Part shown: in pieces, positions 4,720 to 12,084 of the stretch
Numbering within the stretch: the stretch's first letter is position 1
How the letters are laid out: every line of letters starts with the position of its first letter
Virus record (IMG/VR): IMGVR_UViG_3300025138_000502
Coordinates: 1 to 20,346 of that record
Source of the DNA: a virus
Direction: 5' to 3' (one strand)
DNA: 20,346 nucleotides
The notes under the pieces: model-generated
What the model saw: only the letters and a program-made list of their open reading frames with translations
What the model was told of the DNA's origin: nothing
Databases searched by the model: none
Translations under genes and position numbers: made by a program

Positions 4720-4880
4720 TGAAAAGAGTAAAAGCACCTGCAGGCTTCCACTGGATGAAATCTGGTAGACAATATAAACTAATGAAAACTCCGGGTAAGT
4801 TTGCAAAGCACCCCGGGGCTTCTATATACGCAAGCTTTCCTATACAAAAAGTGCATAAACGTGGCAGTAAGAAAAACTAA
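4719..4880 (+). CDS. Small basic protein with FHWMKxGxxYKLMK motif (53 aa)
   Basis: The frame encodes 53 aa: MKRVKAPAGFHWMKSGRQYK, LMKTPGKFAKHPGASIYASF, PIQKVHKRGSKKN. It has no Asp or Glu and about 14 Lys/Arg. I recall similar short proteins (GFHWMK...YKLM...HxGAS) in marine phage genomes, always uncharacterised. It starts on a TAATG overlap with the EF-hand gene and overlaps the next gene, in another frame, by 20 nt. It is one of five basic genes in this block. Confidence 0.75.
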   Translation: MKRVKAPAGFHWMKSGRQYKLMKTPGKFAKHPGASIYASFPIQKVHKRGSKKN

Positions 4881-5136
4881 GAAAGGGTTAGCGCTTAAAA
4901 GATGGTTTAAAGAAAAGTGGACCGACGAAAAAGGTAATGTATGCGGTTCACGTAAAAATAAAAATACTAAGAAGTGTAGGCCCTCAAAACGTGTATCCGG
5001 TAAAACCGTTAAAACCTGGAGTGAAATGTCACCCTCGGAAAAAAAACGGGCAGTAGCCGAGAAAAAGCGCGTAGGCATGGGTAGAAAGACATCTCAGATA
5101 CGTAGAAAATCAACCAAAAGAAAAAAGAGAAAATGA
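4861..5136 (+). CDS. Basic protein, DUF5872-like (91 aa, GTG start)
   Basis: The product (MAVRKTKKGLALKRWFKEKW, then TDEKGNVCGSRKNKNTKKCR, PSKRVSGKTVKTWSEMS) carries the pattern I associate with DUF5872: basic W...W, DEKGN.CG, KKCRP, and TWSEMSPxEKK. Such proteins occur in phages and giant viruses. The frame is open back to 4801, but that part lies inside the upstream 53-aa gene and does not look like the family; GTG at 4861 gives the family's usual start (AVRKTKKGL). Net charge is about +30 and two Cys (C28, C39) could bind metal. Its stop overlaps the next ATG (ATGA). Nucleic-acid binding is inferred from charge. Confidence 0.8.
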   Translation: MAVRKTKKGLALKRWFKEKWTDEKGNVCGSRKNKNTKKCRPSKRVSGKTVKTWSEMSPSEKKRAVAEKKRVGMGRKTSQIRRKSTKRKKRK

Positions 5137-5579
5137 AACTTCCAAGAAACGGCGTAGCCAAAGAAATCCGTCATTACATCGGGTCGTTGTTTATATTCCT
5201 TTTCGTTATAGGAATTATAGTTGTACTGATACAGTTCCCTGTATTAGATGGCAACAAAGAAGTAGTAATGATGCTTATCGGCACAATAAGTGCATCGATA
5301 GGACTTGTAATAAGTACCATCACTGGATCTAAACCAGATGATGTAAACTCACTCAAGTCAGAAATAGAAAAGAAGCAGCTTAAGATAGATATGTTAACAC
5401 AAGGCAAAGATGACCTTGAAGACATGGTGATTAACCTGCAAAAAGAAATGTTAGAAAACCAAGACGAAATTATGGACAAAATCGTTCTTAAGGCTGCTCT
5501 TGATTTTGATGACAGAAATAAAGCTTTAACAATGTTGCAGGGATGCGGCTGTGGTAAAGATAAATGTGATTGTGAATAA
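5133..5579 (+). CDS. Two-helix membrane protein with coiled coil and Cys-rich tail (148 aa)
   Basis: A 148-aa protein. Two hydrophobic segments lie at about 16-35 (IGSLFIFLFVIGIIVVLIQF) and 43-63 (EVVMMLIGTISASIGLVIST), followed by a coiled coil at about 70-120 (EIEKKQLKIDMLTQGKDDLE) and a C-terminal GCGCGKDKCDCE with Cys 138, 140, 145 and 147. Two transmembrane helices with a long cytoplasmic-type tail fit a holin-like protein, though length and Cys tail are unusual for one. A metal-binding or disulfide-linked membrane scaffold is an alternative. It overlaps both neighbours (ATGA upstream, TAATG downstream). Confidence 0.85.
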   Translation: MKLPRNGVAKEIRHYIGSLFIFLFVIGIIVVLIQFPVLDGNKEVVMMLIGTISASIGLVISTITGSKPDDVNSLKSEIEKKQLKIDMLTQGKDDLEDMVINLQKEMLENQDEIMDKIVLKAALDFDDRNKALTMLQGCGCGKDKCDCE

Positions 5580-5830
5580 TGAGTCAGAAATTAACCCTTA
5601 AAGCCCGAGCGGCTAAGGCTAAACGAGATTTGCGTTATGCAAATTCACCAGCTCGCAAAAGAAAAAGAGCAGATAGCCAAAAGAAACGTAGAGCTGCTAA
5701 GAAGGCGGGTAGATCTCTGGCCGGTAAAGATTACGATCATAAAGATAGTAAATTCAAAACAGTAAAAAAGAATCGCGGAAACGACGGTTTAGGAACAAAA
5801 AAAGAAAGTAAAACAAAACGTAAATATTAA
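5579..5830 (+). CDS. Highly basic protein with HKDxKF...NRGNDGxGTKKE motif (83 aa)
   Basis: An 83-aa Lys/Arg-rich protein (about 32 Lys/Arg, 7 Asp/Glu). The N-terminal two-thirds is a basic helix-like stretch (KARAAKAKRDLRYANSPARK, KRRAAKKAGRSLAG); the C-terminal third is a conserved-looking motif, KDYDHKDSKFKTVKKNRGND then GLGTKKESK. I recall this ending in uncharacterised proteins of large phages. Nucleic-acid binding inside the capsid is a reasonable inference from charge. The start overlaps the previous stop (TAATG). Confidence 0.8.
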   Translation: MSQKLTLKARAAKAKRDLRYANSPARKRKRADSQKKRRAAKKAGRSLAGKDYDHKDSKFKTVKKNRGNDGLGTKKESKTKRKY

Positions 5831-5833
5831 ATT

Positions 5834-6373
5834 ATGGGAAATGCAATTAACAAACAATTTCAATTGCGCAGAAATGGTGGTGAAGCATCTAGAGCTTCTG
5901 AAACATCCGCAACGGCTTATTCTGTGAATCAAGAAAGGACCATGGCTAACATGGGCATGGTTGACTCAGGTATGAATATGGGGCATCCAATGAATTATGG
6001 TACTCCCATGCTAAAAAAGATTGATGAGTTCGGTAATGAAGTACCTGAAGGTTTTAAATCTAGTACCGGAAAAGACTATGAAATAACGGCAAGTAAAGGT
6101 GTACTTAAAGGACGACAAACTTCTCAAGGGCCTAGGGGCAGAGATGGGTCTCCTACAGTAACTGAAGGCAGCGGAACAAGACCACTTCAAACTAACAAGG
6201 GAGAGACTACAACTCGCCAAGATGGAAATACTACAACTAGAACCACTTATAACAAGACAACGAAGTCCCCTACTCCAGGAAAACAGTATAGCGATTTTAA
6301 AAAAAATAAGGAATACGATACAACTACAAAATATAAAAAAGAACAACTTAAAATTAAAGATTATAAAGCCTAA
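5834..6373 (+). CDS. Low-complexity Met/Gly/Thr-rich protein (179 aa)
   Basis: A 179-aa protein, probably largely disordered. Residues about 37-60 are Met/Gly-rich (TMANMGMVDSGMNMGHPMNY) with an NYGTPMLKK motif that I have seen in other phage proteins. The middle has Gly-Pro-Arg-Gly-Arg-Asp-Gly, a collagen-like fragment, and 120-150 is Thr-rich (KGETTTRQDGNTTTRTTYNK). The C-terminal 40 residues are Lys/Tyr-rich. It could be a virion linker or an internal protein. Its stop overlaps the next start (TAATG). Confidence 0.8.
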   Translation: MGNAINKQFQLRRNGGEASRASETSATAYSVNQERTMANMGMVDSGMNMGHPMNYGTPMLKKIDEFGNEVPEGFKSSTGKDYEITASKGVLKGRQTSQGPRGRDGSPTVTEGSGTRPLQTNKGETTTRQDGNTTTRTTYNKTTKSPTPGKQYSDFKKNKEYDTTTKYKKEQLKIKDYKA

Positions 6374-6675
6374 TGCCTCCTAAAAAAAGACGTAAGCCAC
6401 CAGCACCTTCTAAAAAGAAGTCGCTTGGATATTACGCTAAAGTAAATAAAAAAGGTGGTACAGGTAAAAAAGCCGGCGGCGGAATGACCCGTAAAGGTGT
6501 TGCTAAGTATCGTAGAGATAATCCTGGTAGCAAACTTAAGACAGCAGTTACAACTCCTCCTTCTAAATTAAAAAGGGGTAGCAAAGCTGCAAAACGTAGA
6601 AAGTCATTCTGCGCTAGGTCTAAAAGCTGGACCTCAGAAAGAGGTAGAGCTGCAAGACGAAAATGGAATTGTTAA
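6373..6675 (+). CDS. Highly basic protein, DUF6321-like (100 aa)
   Basis: A 100-aa protein with about 35 Lys/Arg and only 2 acidic residues. The second half carries GGMTRKGVAKYRRDNPGSKL, KTAVT, then GSKAAKRRKSFCARSKSW and RGRAARRKWNC. The order (Gly-rich lead, KYRxxNPGSKLKxxVT, KxGSKAAKRRKSFCAR, ending RKWNC) resembles the DUF6321-type phage family, from memory. C80 and C100 are the only Cys. The N-terminus (MPPKKRRKPPAPSKKK) is a basic tail. It is the last of the basic cassette, 28 nt before groEL. Confidence 0.85.
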   Translation: MPPKKRRKPPAPSKKKSLGYYAKVNKKGGTGKKAGGGMTRKGVAKYRRDNPGSKLKTAVTTPPSKLKRGSKAAKRRKSFCARSKSWTSERGRAARRKWNC

Positions 6676-6703
6676 TATAATTATATAAATTAAATCAAAT
6701 CAA
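6676..6703 (+). promoter_or_regulatory. AT-rich gap upstream of groEL, possible promoter
   Basis: This 28-nt gap starts with TATAAT (6676-6681) and includes TATAAATT, one mismatch from the T4-type late promoter word. No good -35 hexamer is seen 16-18 nt upstream. It is one of the few non-overlapping junctions in the block, so an internal start for the chaperonin genes is possible but weakly supported. Confidence 0.25.
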
Positions 6704-8287
6704 ATGGCACAATTCGGTGGGCCTAAGCTTGTCAAAAAAATGTATTTTGACGGTGAAGCCAAAGAAAAACTAATTAATGGAATAAATAAGATAGCAAATG
6801 CCGTTGGTTCAACTTTAGGAGCCAGCGGTAAAACTGTTATTATAGAAGACGACTTCGGAGGTCCGCAGGTTACAAAAGATGGTGTTACTGTAGCAAATAG
6901 TATTTTACTACAAAACCCAATAGAAAACCTTGCGGTATCTATGATGAAGCAGGCTGCTCAAAAAACTGCTGCGATAGCAGGAGACGGCACAACAACTTCT
7001 ATTGTACTTACGAAAGCTATCATAGATTACTACTACTCTGAAAAAGCATTTGAGCACTCTTTTAGAGATGTAAGAAAAGGTATGGAGCTTTACAAAGAAC
7101 ATATCATTAAGATATTAGATAAAAAAGCAATACCTGTTAAAGAAGATAAATTAATGCAAGTATCTACTATATCTGCTAATAATGATATAGAGCTAGGTGA
7201 AACTATAGCTGAAGCTTTTACAAAAGCCGGAGACAATGGCGTAGTTACAATGGAAAGTTCACCAACTAGTGAAACTTTCATAAAAGCGGTTCAGGGTACT
7301 AAAATTGGTTCTGTAAGTAAAACCCCTCATTTTTATACAAATAATGAAAAAGAAATAACAGAACTTGACAATCCTCTTATTTTTCTTAGCGTATCAGATA
7401 TTGTAAATATGCGGAAAATACAAGAAATCTTGGAGTACGCGATTAAGTCCAATCGCTCAATACTCCTTGTTGCTCCTTTAGAGTCGCAACCGCTAGCGGC
7501 ACTATCAATGAATAAGGTTAAAGGCAACATTAAGGTCAACGTAATAGATCCTCCTAGTTTTGGACTTAAAAGAAAAGATATACTGGAAGATTTAGCGTTG
7601 CTTGTCGGTGCTAAGGTGTTTGATGAAACACTGGGTGATTCTATTGATTCGATCACCCCTGACATGCTAGGATCGGCTGATAAAGCTATTTCAGATAAAG
7701 ACGGTACTGTACTTATGGTTGAAGACAAACCAAAAGAAGTACAAGAAAGAGTTGAGTATTTAAAAACTGTTCTTGACAAAGAAGATCACCACGTGATGAC
7801 TAAACATCTAAATGATCGATTAGCTTTGCTTTCAGGTGGAGTGTCTGTTATATATGTAGGCGCTGATACAGAAGTTGAGTTAAAAGAAAAGCAAGACAGA
7901 GTAGATGATGCTATACACGCAGTTCGTGCAGCTAAAAAAGAAGGCATACTACCAGGTGGTGGCTCTGCCCTTGCGTACGCTGCGGTAATGGATACCGGAG
8001 TTATGAAATTGAACGGGGCCATGCTTACGGGTGTACAAATACTACAGTCTGCACTTGCAGCGCCATTTACCAAAATACTCACTAATGCTGGTTTACAACC
8101 CGCTTCCTATACTTTAACTAAATGGGGAGAAGGCGTTGATGTTACCTGTGGCTGTATAAAGAAAATGATTGATGTTGGAATTGTCGATCCTTTGCTTGTT
8201 ACAAAAACAGCGTTAAATAATGCTGTATCTGTTGCTGCAACTATTCTTTCAACTGATTGTGTAATTTCAAATGTCAGAGAAGAATGA
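6704..8287 (+). CDS. groEL: Phage GroEL-type (group I) chaperonin large subunit, 527 aa
   Basis: This is a full-length Cpn60/GroEL-type ATP-dependent folding chamber subunit. Equatorial and ATP motifs are present: TLGASGKTV at 37-45, KDGVTV at 59-64, GDGTTT at 93-98 (D94 equals E. coli D87), and DDAIHAVRAA at 401-410 (D402 equals the catalytic D398), followed by PGGG at 417-420. The P-loop GPKG of E. coli is GASG here. By eye, several apical positions that bind substrate and GroES are changed: Y199 to S, Y203 to H, L234 to Q, V263 to S; F204 and L237 are kept. The protein stops at STDCVISNVREE, without the GGM-rich tail. groES follows with an ATGA overlap. It presumably folds phage virion proteins in the host cytoplasm. 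Confidence 0.98.
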   Translation: MAQFGGPKLVKKMYFDGEAKEKLINGINKIANAVGSTLGASGKTVIIEDDFGGPQVTKDGVTVANSILLQNPIENLAVSMMKQAAQKTAAIAGDGTTTSIVLTKAIIDYYYSEKAFEHSFRDVRKGMELYKEHIIKILDKKAIPVKEDKLMQVSTISANNDIELGETIAEAFTKAGDNGVVTMESSPTSETFIKAVQGTKIGSVSKTPHFYTNNEKEITELDNPLIFLSVSDIVNMRKIQEILEYAIKSNRSILLVAPLESQPLAALSMNKVKGNIKVNVIDPPSFGLKRKDILEDLALLVGAKVFDETLGDSIDSITPDMLGSADKAISDKDGTVLMVEDKPKEVQERVEYLKTVLDKEDHHVMTKHLNDRLALLSGGVSVIYVGADTEVELKEKQDRVDDAIHAVRAAKKEGILPGGGSALAYAAVMDTGVMKLNGAMLTGVQILQSALAAPFTKILTNAGLQPASYTLTKWGEGVDVTCGCIKKMIDVGIVDPLLVTKTALNNAVSVAATILSTDCVISNVREE

Positions 8288-8535
8288 AAGCAATAGGTAA
8301 CTATTTAATAATTAAAGACATCGCTGAAGAGGGTAAAAAAACGGCAGGTGGTTTAGAATTAACAGAAAAGCACGAAGAAATAAGGTATAAGAAAGGTACT
8401 ATTATATCTTCGGGTCCTGATTCTATACAAGAAAAACAAAAAATACTATACGACAAGGTTGCGGGCCATGAAGTAGAATATAACAACGAAATACATAAAG
8501 TTATATCTCTACGTGACATAGTGGCTATCCTATAA
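8284..8535 (+). CDS. groES: Phage GroES-type co-chaperonin (83 aa)
   Basis: A Cpn10-like protein that would cap the GroEL ring. The start is the ATG at 8284 (MKAIGNYLIIKD), which overlaps groEL's TGA; the frame stays open upstream but only inside groEL. It shows the first strand (NYLIIKDI), a mobile-loop region (EEGKKTAGGLELTEKHEE) where the hydrophobic tripeptide that docks to GroEL is LEL rather than IVL, KGTIISSG, and the closing strand SLRDIVAIL. At 83 aa it is somewhat shorter than the 95-97 aa bacterial protein, mainly in the roof-loop region. Its TAA overlaps the next ATG. Confidence 0.93.
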   Translation: MKAIGNYLIIKDIAEEGKKTAGGLELTEKHEEIRYKKGTIISSGPDSIQEKQKILYDKVAGHEVEYNNEIHKVISLRDIVAIL

Positions 8536-8984
8536 TGGACAGATCCGATTTTATTGAAAGAGGTGAGTTAAAAGTAGATTTTTTAAAAAATTATAGGTTG
8601 GTTTCCCGTTGGGCTTGTGTAAATAATAATTTAGGTGTAGCAGATTTGGAACTTTTATTTTATTTAGATCCAATAGTATATTTTACAATTCAAGACTTTA
8701 AAGATGGTACTTTGTATTATTCTTGGGATAAAACAAGATTTTACAGATTACAAAAAGAGGGCTGGATTGAAAAAGTACATATGGGTAAAGGCAGAATAGG
8801 AGATCATAATAAATATAAAATAAGCTACAAAGGAAAGCATCTTATAACAAGAGTGTATAAGATACTTATAGGTGAAGAAAGCTTACCTGAGTCTACTAAA
8901 CGTAACAAAATAATGAAACGAGAACGTTACATAGACAAAGTATATAGCCAAGCAATTAAAAAATTTAACAAACAAAAAAAATAA
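8535..8984 (+). CDS. Winged-helix-like DNA-binding protein (149 aa)
   Basis: A 149-aa protein whose residues about 34-115 look like a MarR-type winged helix: helix LGVADLELLFYL, a recognition-helix-like SWDKTRFYRLQKEG at 64-77, then WIEKVHMGKGRIGDHNKYKI as a two-strand wing and YKGKHLITRVYKILIG as the closing helix. The C-terminus is basic (RNKIMKRERYIDK, KKFNKQKK). It overlaps groES by one base (TAATG), so it is probably co-expressed with the chaperonins. It could be a late transcription regulator or a phage factor that recruits the basic proteins to DNA. The fold assignment is by eye, and no target is known. Confidence 0.75.
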   Translation: MDRSDFIERGELKVDFLKNYRLVSRWACVNNNLGVADLELLFYLDPIVYFTIQDFKDGTLYYSWDKTRFYRLQKEGWIEKVHMGKGRIGDHNKYKISYKGKHLITRVYKILIGEESLPESTKRNKIMKRERYIDKVYSQAIKKFNKQKK

Positions 8985-8987
8985 AAA

Positions 8988-9344
8988 ATGGGATTTTTAG
9001 CTATAACTCCTTCTATTGATAGTGCAACTGGTGAAGTAACTTACTCATCTGCAGTACCTGCAAATGGCGTAAGTGTAACAGGTGTGGTATTAAGAGAATT
9101 TATGACAAATGGCCCTAACAAAAATGCTAACGGTACTTACAATACAACTCTTGCCGATTTAGTTTTTGATGTTAAGGTTAGACCAAACAGTGTTACAGCA
9201 ACTATAACTGTAACAAGCGGAAGCGTTGAGTATCAAATAATCATGCTTAAAACGCCAGAAGGCATACAACAATCATATAAATTTGCAACCGGTGATACTA
9301 TAAAAGTTAACGCTGTGGTAGCTGCATTAATAACTGACGCATAA
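8988..9344 (+). CDS. Small beta-rich virion-like protein (118 aa)
   Basis: A 118-aa protein rich in Val, Thr, Ala and Asn with regular beta-strand periodicity (GEVTYSSAVPANGVSVTGVV, DVKVRPNSVTATITVTSGSV, FATGDTIKVNAVVAALITDA). It has no signal peptide, Cys or catalytic motif. The composition and its position at the head of the structural block suggest a head decoration or fibre-associated protein. The start has a TAAAAAATGGG context. No specific family recognised. Confidence 0.8.
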   Translation: MGFLAITPSIDSATGEVTYSSAVPANGVSVTGVVLREFMTNGPNKNANGTYNTTLADLVFDVKVRPNSVTATITVTSGSVEYQIIMLKTPEGIQQSYKFATGDTIKVNAVVAALITDA

Positions 9345-9355
9345 AAAATAACAAG

Positions 9356-9493
9356 ATGGAAGGATTAAACTTATACAACGGATTACCTGGAATTAAGATT
9401 AAGTCTGATAAAGCGTCAGACGATAATTGCATGAAACCAGTAACTAAAAGAATAAAAGATAGTTCTAACGGAACACAATTAAAAAATAAATAA
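9356..9493 (+). CDS. Small hypothetical protein (45 aa)
   Basis: The frame encodes 45 aa (MEGLNLYNGLPGIKIKSDKA, SDDNCMKPVT, KRIKDSSNGTQLKNK) and fills the gap between two structural genes. Its TAA overlaps the next ATG (TAATG), the same junction type used throughout this strand, which supports translation. Function unknown. Confidence 0.65.
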   Translation: MEGLNLYNGLPGIKIKSDKASDDNCMKPVTKRIKDSSNGTQLKNK

Positions 9494-11619
9494 TGGCTAG
9501 GATCAGTACATATACCATAGACTCTACTGTAGAAGGCAGTGATAAGCTTTTGGGTACTGATGCAAATTCAAGTTCCGCATTAGCCACTAAAAACTATACA
9601 ATAGATAGCTTAAAAACCTATATCAATGGCAGCCAAAGTACGGCTGTCATACCTGATGTAGTGCCTTTAGGCTTTGCACTCTCTGTAAATAGAGAAGGTA
9701 CGGCATTTGAAAAAGCTCAGGTAAGAACACTTGCCGGATCAGTATTAAGTAATGTCGTTTTAAAAAGCAGTACTGTAAATACAGGATCTGATATATACTT
9801 AAATACACTTGGTACGGGCCAGGTTTTTTTAATTATACGTGATTATAATGATGGGCAGTTTGGTCTTGACTTTGATTTTCAAGCATTTGCGGATAATTCT
9901 GCAACGTTTACAGGCTCATTATCAGGTGTTACATATACAGGAACTGTAACATCATTTAATCCGGGAACGCTTACAAGTGATAGCCCGGCGGTTAATGATA
10001 GCAAATATATAACGTCAGGTAGCAACAAATATACTGAATGGTGCTTTAACGTAACGCTTGGTTCCGGTGAAACATATACCGGCGGGCAAGTTGCATTTAC
10101 ATCATTTACATTTTCAACAGGAGTACAACAAGTTGAAACGCAGGTAGTTGGTAGTTTAAAAATAACTCGCAACCTTGATATTGAAGGTGATGTTGTAATT
10201 GGGACTGAATCTCCTAACACAGATCCGCAATCACTTACGGTCCATGGACCAATTAAAGTTAAAGACGCTGAAGGAAGCATTGAATTTGGTGACACAGATC
10301 CTAATGTATCTTTAGGTACGGACGGATCCAATTTATTAGTATCAGGTAATGGTTCTAATATAATATCGAATGCTACTAGATTTACTCAAGATTTAGTTGT
10401 TGACTCTAACACCACAACAAATGATGGCCGCACGATAATGGGCCAAAATACTGTTACAGCTATTGCTACTAATGGTAATAGAGCTGTACTATCTGCTACG
10501 GGTATTTCACTGCAAAACTCAAGCGGTGTGCCCACAGGAGCTCAGGTAGCTGCTGTAGCCGGTAATCCAACAGATTTGTCAGGATTAACCAATCAAGGCA
10601 CGCTAACTAAACTGCAGGTTGCATCTAATTACTTTACACTTCCAGAATTAAACTCTGGTGTAGCAGCTATATTGCCAGGACTTTCAGAAACTTTATCAGG
10701 CCCTTCAGGCAATATAACGATGGGTAGAATGCTCTATGGAATAAGACAAAGCAACGGTACTTTATTTCAAGCAGTAACTTCCCCTGCATCTGTTTCAGGT
10801 GTCTCAATAACAAGTGGAGCCACATCAGCAACTACTACTAGTAGCAATTTTACTAGCATAAAGACACTATTTGGAGCAATCCCATCAAATCAATCTTTAT
10901 ATTTTGTAGAATCAACTTATACAACAGCATTTCCTGCACAAGGACAATTAATAAATGACTCTTCAGTAAATATATACCAAATAGTATCTACTAATGATGG
11001 TAATAATAGTTTTACTTTTGGAAAACAAGGAAGCGGAATAATAACAGTAAACACCAGTGAGTTTAATGTTAATTCAGAAGTTTTTAAGCTTAATGATATA
11101 CCTACTGCTGTAAAAGCAAATTTTTTATATTATGATCCATCAAGTAAAGCGGTATCTCACAATCCTTTAAGCGTTCTTGCATCTGCAAATGGCGCTAATT
11201 ATGATTTTGGAGGTAATACAAACGTGCCCGCAACTTCTATAGATTTCAATAATCTTATAGTATCAGCGGCTGGTTTAAACGGAGCGGTTGTACTAAAACA
11301 AGGCTATGAATATGGTGGGGCTTTAACAGCTAACGCAACAGCAGTAGCTTGGAAATACTACGTACTAAGTAATATAACTGCGGATAGAGTTTTAACTTTG
11401 CCTGCAGGTGTAGCTGGAGATAGTATTAAGTTTACTAATTTATCTGCTTTTAATGCTAACGGTTTATATAGCCAATCAGCATTTGTATGGACAATAAACC
11501 CTAACGGGTCAGAAAAAATAATGAGAACTACCTCTTTGGTGCTAGATGAACAAACTTCATCTTTTGAACTGTTTTATACAGACGCTGCCAATGGTTGGGT
11601 AATAAATGGAATTAGCTAA
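9493..11619 (+). CDS. Large modular tail-fibre/virion structural protein (708 aa)
   Basis: A 708-aa fibre-type protein, Ser/Thr/Asn/Gly-rich and beta-dominated. Residues 1-45 are the N-terminal module (MARISTYTIDSTVEGSDKLL, GTDANSS, KNYTIDSLKTYI) shared with the gene at 14569, probably the virion-attachment end. The middle (about 210-340) has strands like LKITRNLDIEGDVVIGTESP and VHGPIKVKDAEGSIEFGDTD, typical of fibre shafts. Residues 622-708 form a terminal module (YYVLSNITADRVLTLPAGVA, GDSIKFTNLS, NPNGSEKI, FELFYTDAANGW) that recurs in three other genes here. Likely role: receptor-binding fibre or its shaft. The stop overlaps the next start (TAATG). Confidence 0.85.
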   Translation: MARISTYTIDSTVEGSDKLLGTDANSSSALATKNYTIDSLKTYINGSQSTAVIPDVVPLGFALSVNREGTAFEKAQVRTLAGSVLSNVVLKSSTVNTGSDIYLNTLGTGQVFLIIRDYNDGQFGLDFDFQAFADNSATFTGSLSGVTYTGTVTSFNPGTLTSDSPAVNDSKYITSGSNKYTEWCFNVTLGSGETYTGGQVAFTSFTFSTGVQQVETQVVGSLKITRNLDIEGDVVIGTESPNTDPQSLTVHGPIKVKDAEGSIEFGDTDPNVSLGTDGSNLLVSGNGSNIISNATRFTQDLVVDSNTTTNDGRTIMGQNTVTAIATNGNRAVLSATGISLQNSSGVPTGAQVAAVAGNPTDLSGLTNQGTLTKLQVASNYFTLPELNSGVAAILPGLSETLSGPSGNITMGRMLYGIRQSNGTLFQAVTSPASVSGVSITSGATSATTTSSNFTSIKTLFGAIPSNQSLYFVESTYTTAFPAQGQLINDSSVNIYQIVSTNDGNNSFTFGKQGSGIITVNTSEFNVNSEVFKLNDIPTAVKANFLYYDPSSKAVSHNPLSVLASANGANYDFGGNTNVPATSIDFNNLIVSAAGLNGAVVLKQGYEYGGALTANATAVAWKYYVLSNITADRVLTLPAGVAGDSIKFTNLSAFNANGLYSQSAFVWTINPNGSEKIMRTTSLVLDEQTSSFELFYTDAANGWVINGIS

Positions 11620-11930
11620 TGGGATTACAAATAGATTTACCAACGTCTGGGCTATTAGGAATAAATAGTGCATCTGGAGGTGTTATAACAGGCAATACAA
11701 CTGCAGTACAAAATGGTATATATGTAGTTCAAGGCTCTAATAGTTTAACACTAACGCTTCCAGCTACTATGGAGCAAGGTGGTACTGTACTACTTAAAAA
11801 TTTAGGTACAGGAACAGTAACAATTGCCTCTGCTCTTATAGAAGCATCAAATCAATCAATAACAGTAAACAACAACCAAGCAGTACGTTTAGTATATTTA
11901 AACAGTACTATTGGTTATTTAATAACATAA
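11619..11930 (+). CDS. Small fibre-module protein (103 aa)
   Basis: A 103-aa protein that is almost only the terminal fibre module: YVVQGSNSLTLTLPATMEQG, GTVLLKNLGTGTVTI, NNNQAVRLVYLNSTIGYLIT. It matches by pattern the C-termini of the genes at 9493 and 16242 (LPA, strand, VRLVY..., ending around GW or GY). It starts on a TAATG overlap with the 708-aa gene. It may be a separately encoded fibre tip, or a domain split from a larger fibre. Ala/Thr/Gly-rich, no Cys. Confidence 0.8.
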   Translation: MGLQIDLPTSGLLGINSASGGVITGNTTAVQNGIYVVQGSNSLTLTLPATMEQGGTVLLKNLGTGTVTIASALIEASNQSITVNNNQAVRLVYLNSTIGYLIT

Positions 11931-11933
11931 GCT

Positions 11934-12083
11934 ATGGCAGATATAAATACTTTTTATGCACCAGCTAGAGCAGTAGATGATCAAAACTCTGCTAGCGATT
12001 CTTTAATATGGACGGGTACTGCCGCACAATATGCAGCAATTGGGTCTAAAGACGCTAACACACTTTATTTTGTAACAGCTTAA
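11934..12083 (+). CDS. Small fibre-associated protein with WxGTxAQY motif (49 aa)
   Basis: The frame encodes 49 aa: MADINTFYAPARAVDDQNSA, SDSLIWTGTA, AQYAAIGSKDANTLYFVTA. The second half is a compact motif (W-T-G-T-A-A-Q-Y-A-A...K-D-A-N-T-L-Y-F-V-T) known from phage tail-fibre proteins as WxGTxxQYxAxxxxDxxTLYxVT. The same motif, interrupted by an insertion, occurs in the gene at 13043. It starts 3 nt after the previous stop and ends one nt before the next ATG. Confidence 0.75.
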   Translation: MADINTFYAPARAVDDQNSASDSLIWTGTAAQYAAIGSKDANTLYFVTA

Positions 12084-12084
12084 G

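Noticed and set aside
4801-4860. Upstream TTG extension of the DUF5872-like gene
   Set aside because: It lies inside the 53-aa basic gene in another frame and its residues do not resemble the family; GTG at 4861 starts with the expected AVRKTKKGL.
7333-7779. 148-codon antisense frame inside groEL
   Set aside because: It is a shadow of the groEL codons, with Ser/Leu-rich random composition and no family pattern.
8257-8283. Upstream extension of groES (MCNFKCQRR...)
   Set aside because: It falls inside the groEL coding end and adds residues with no Cpn10 similarity; ATG at 8284 overlaps the groEL stop as elsewhere in the operon.
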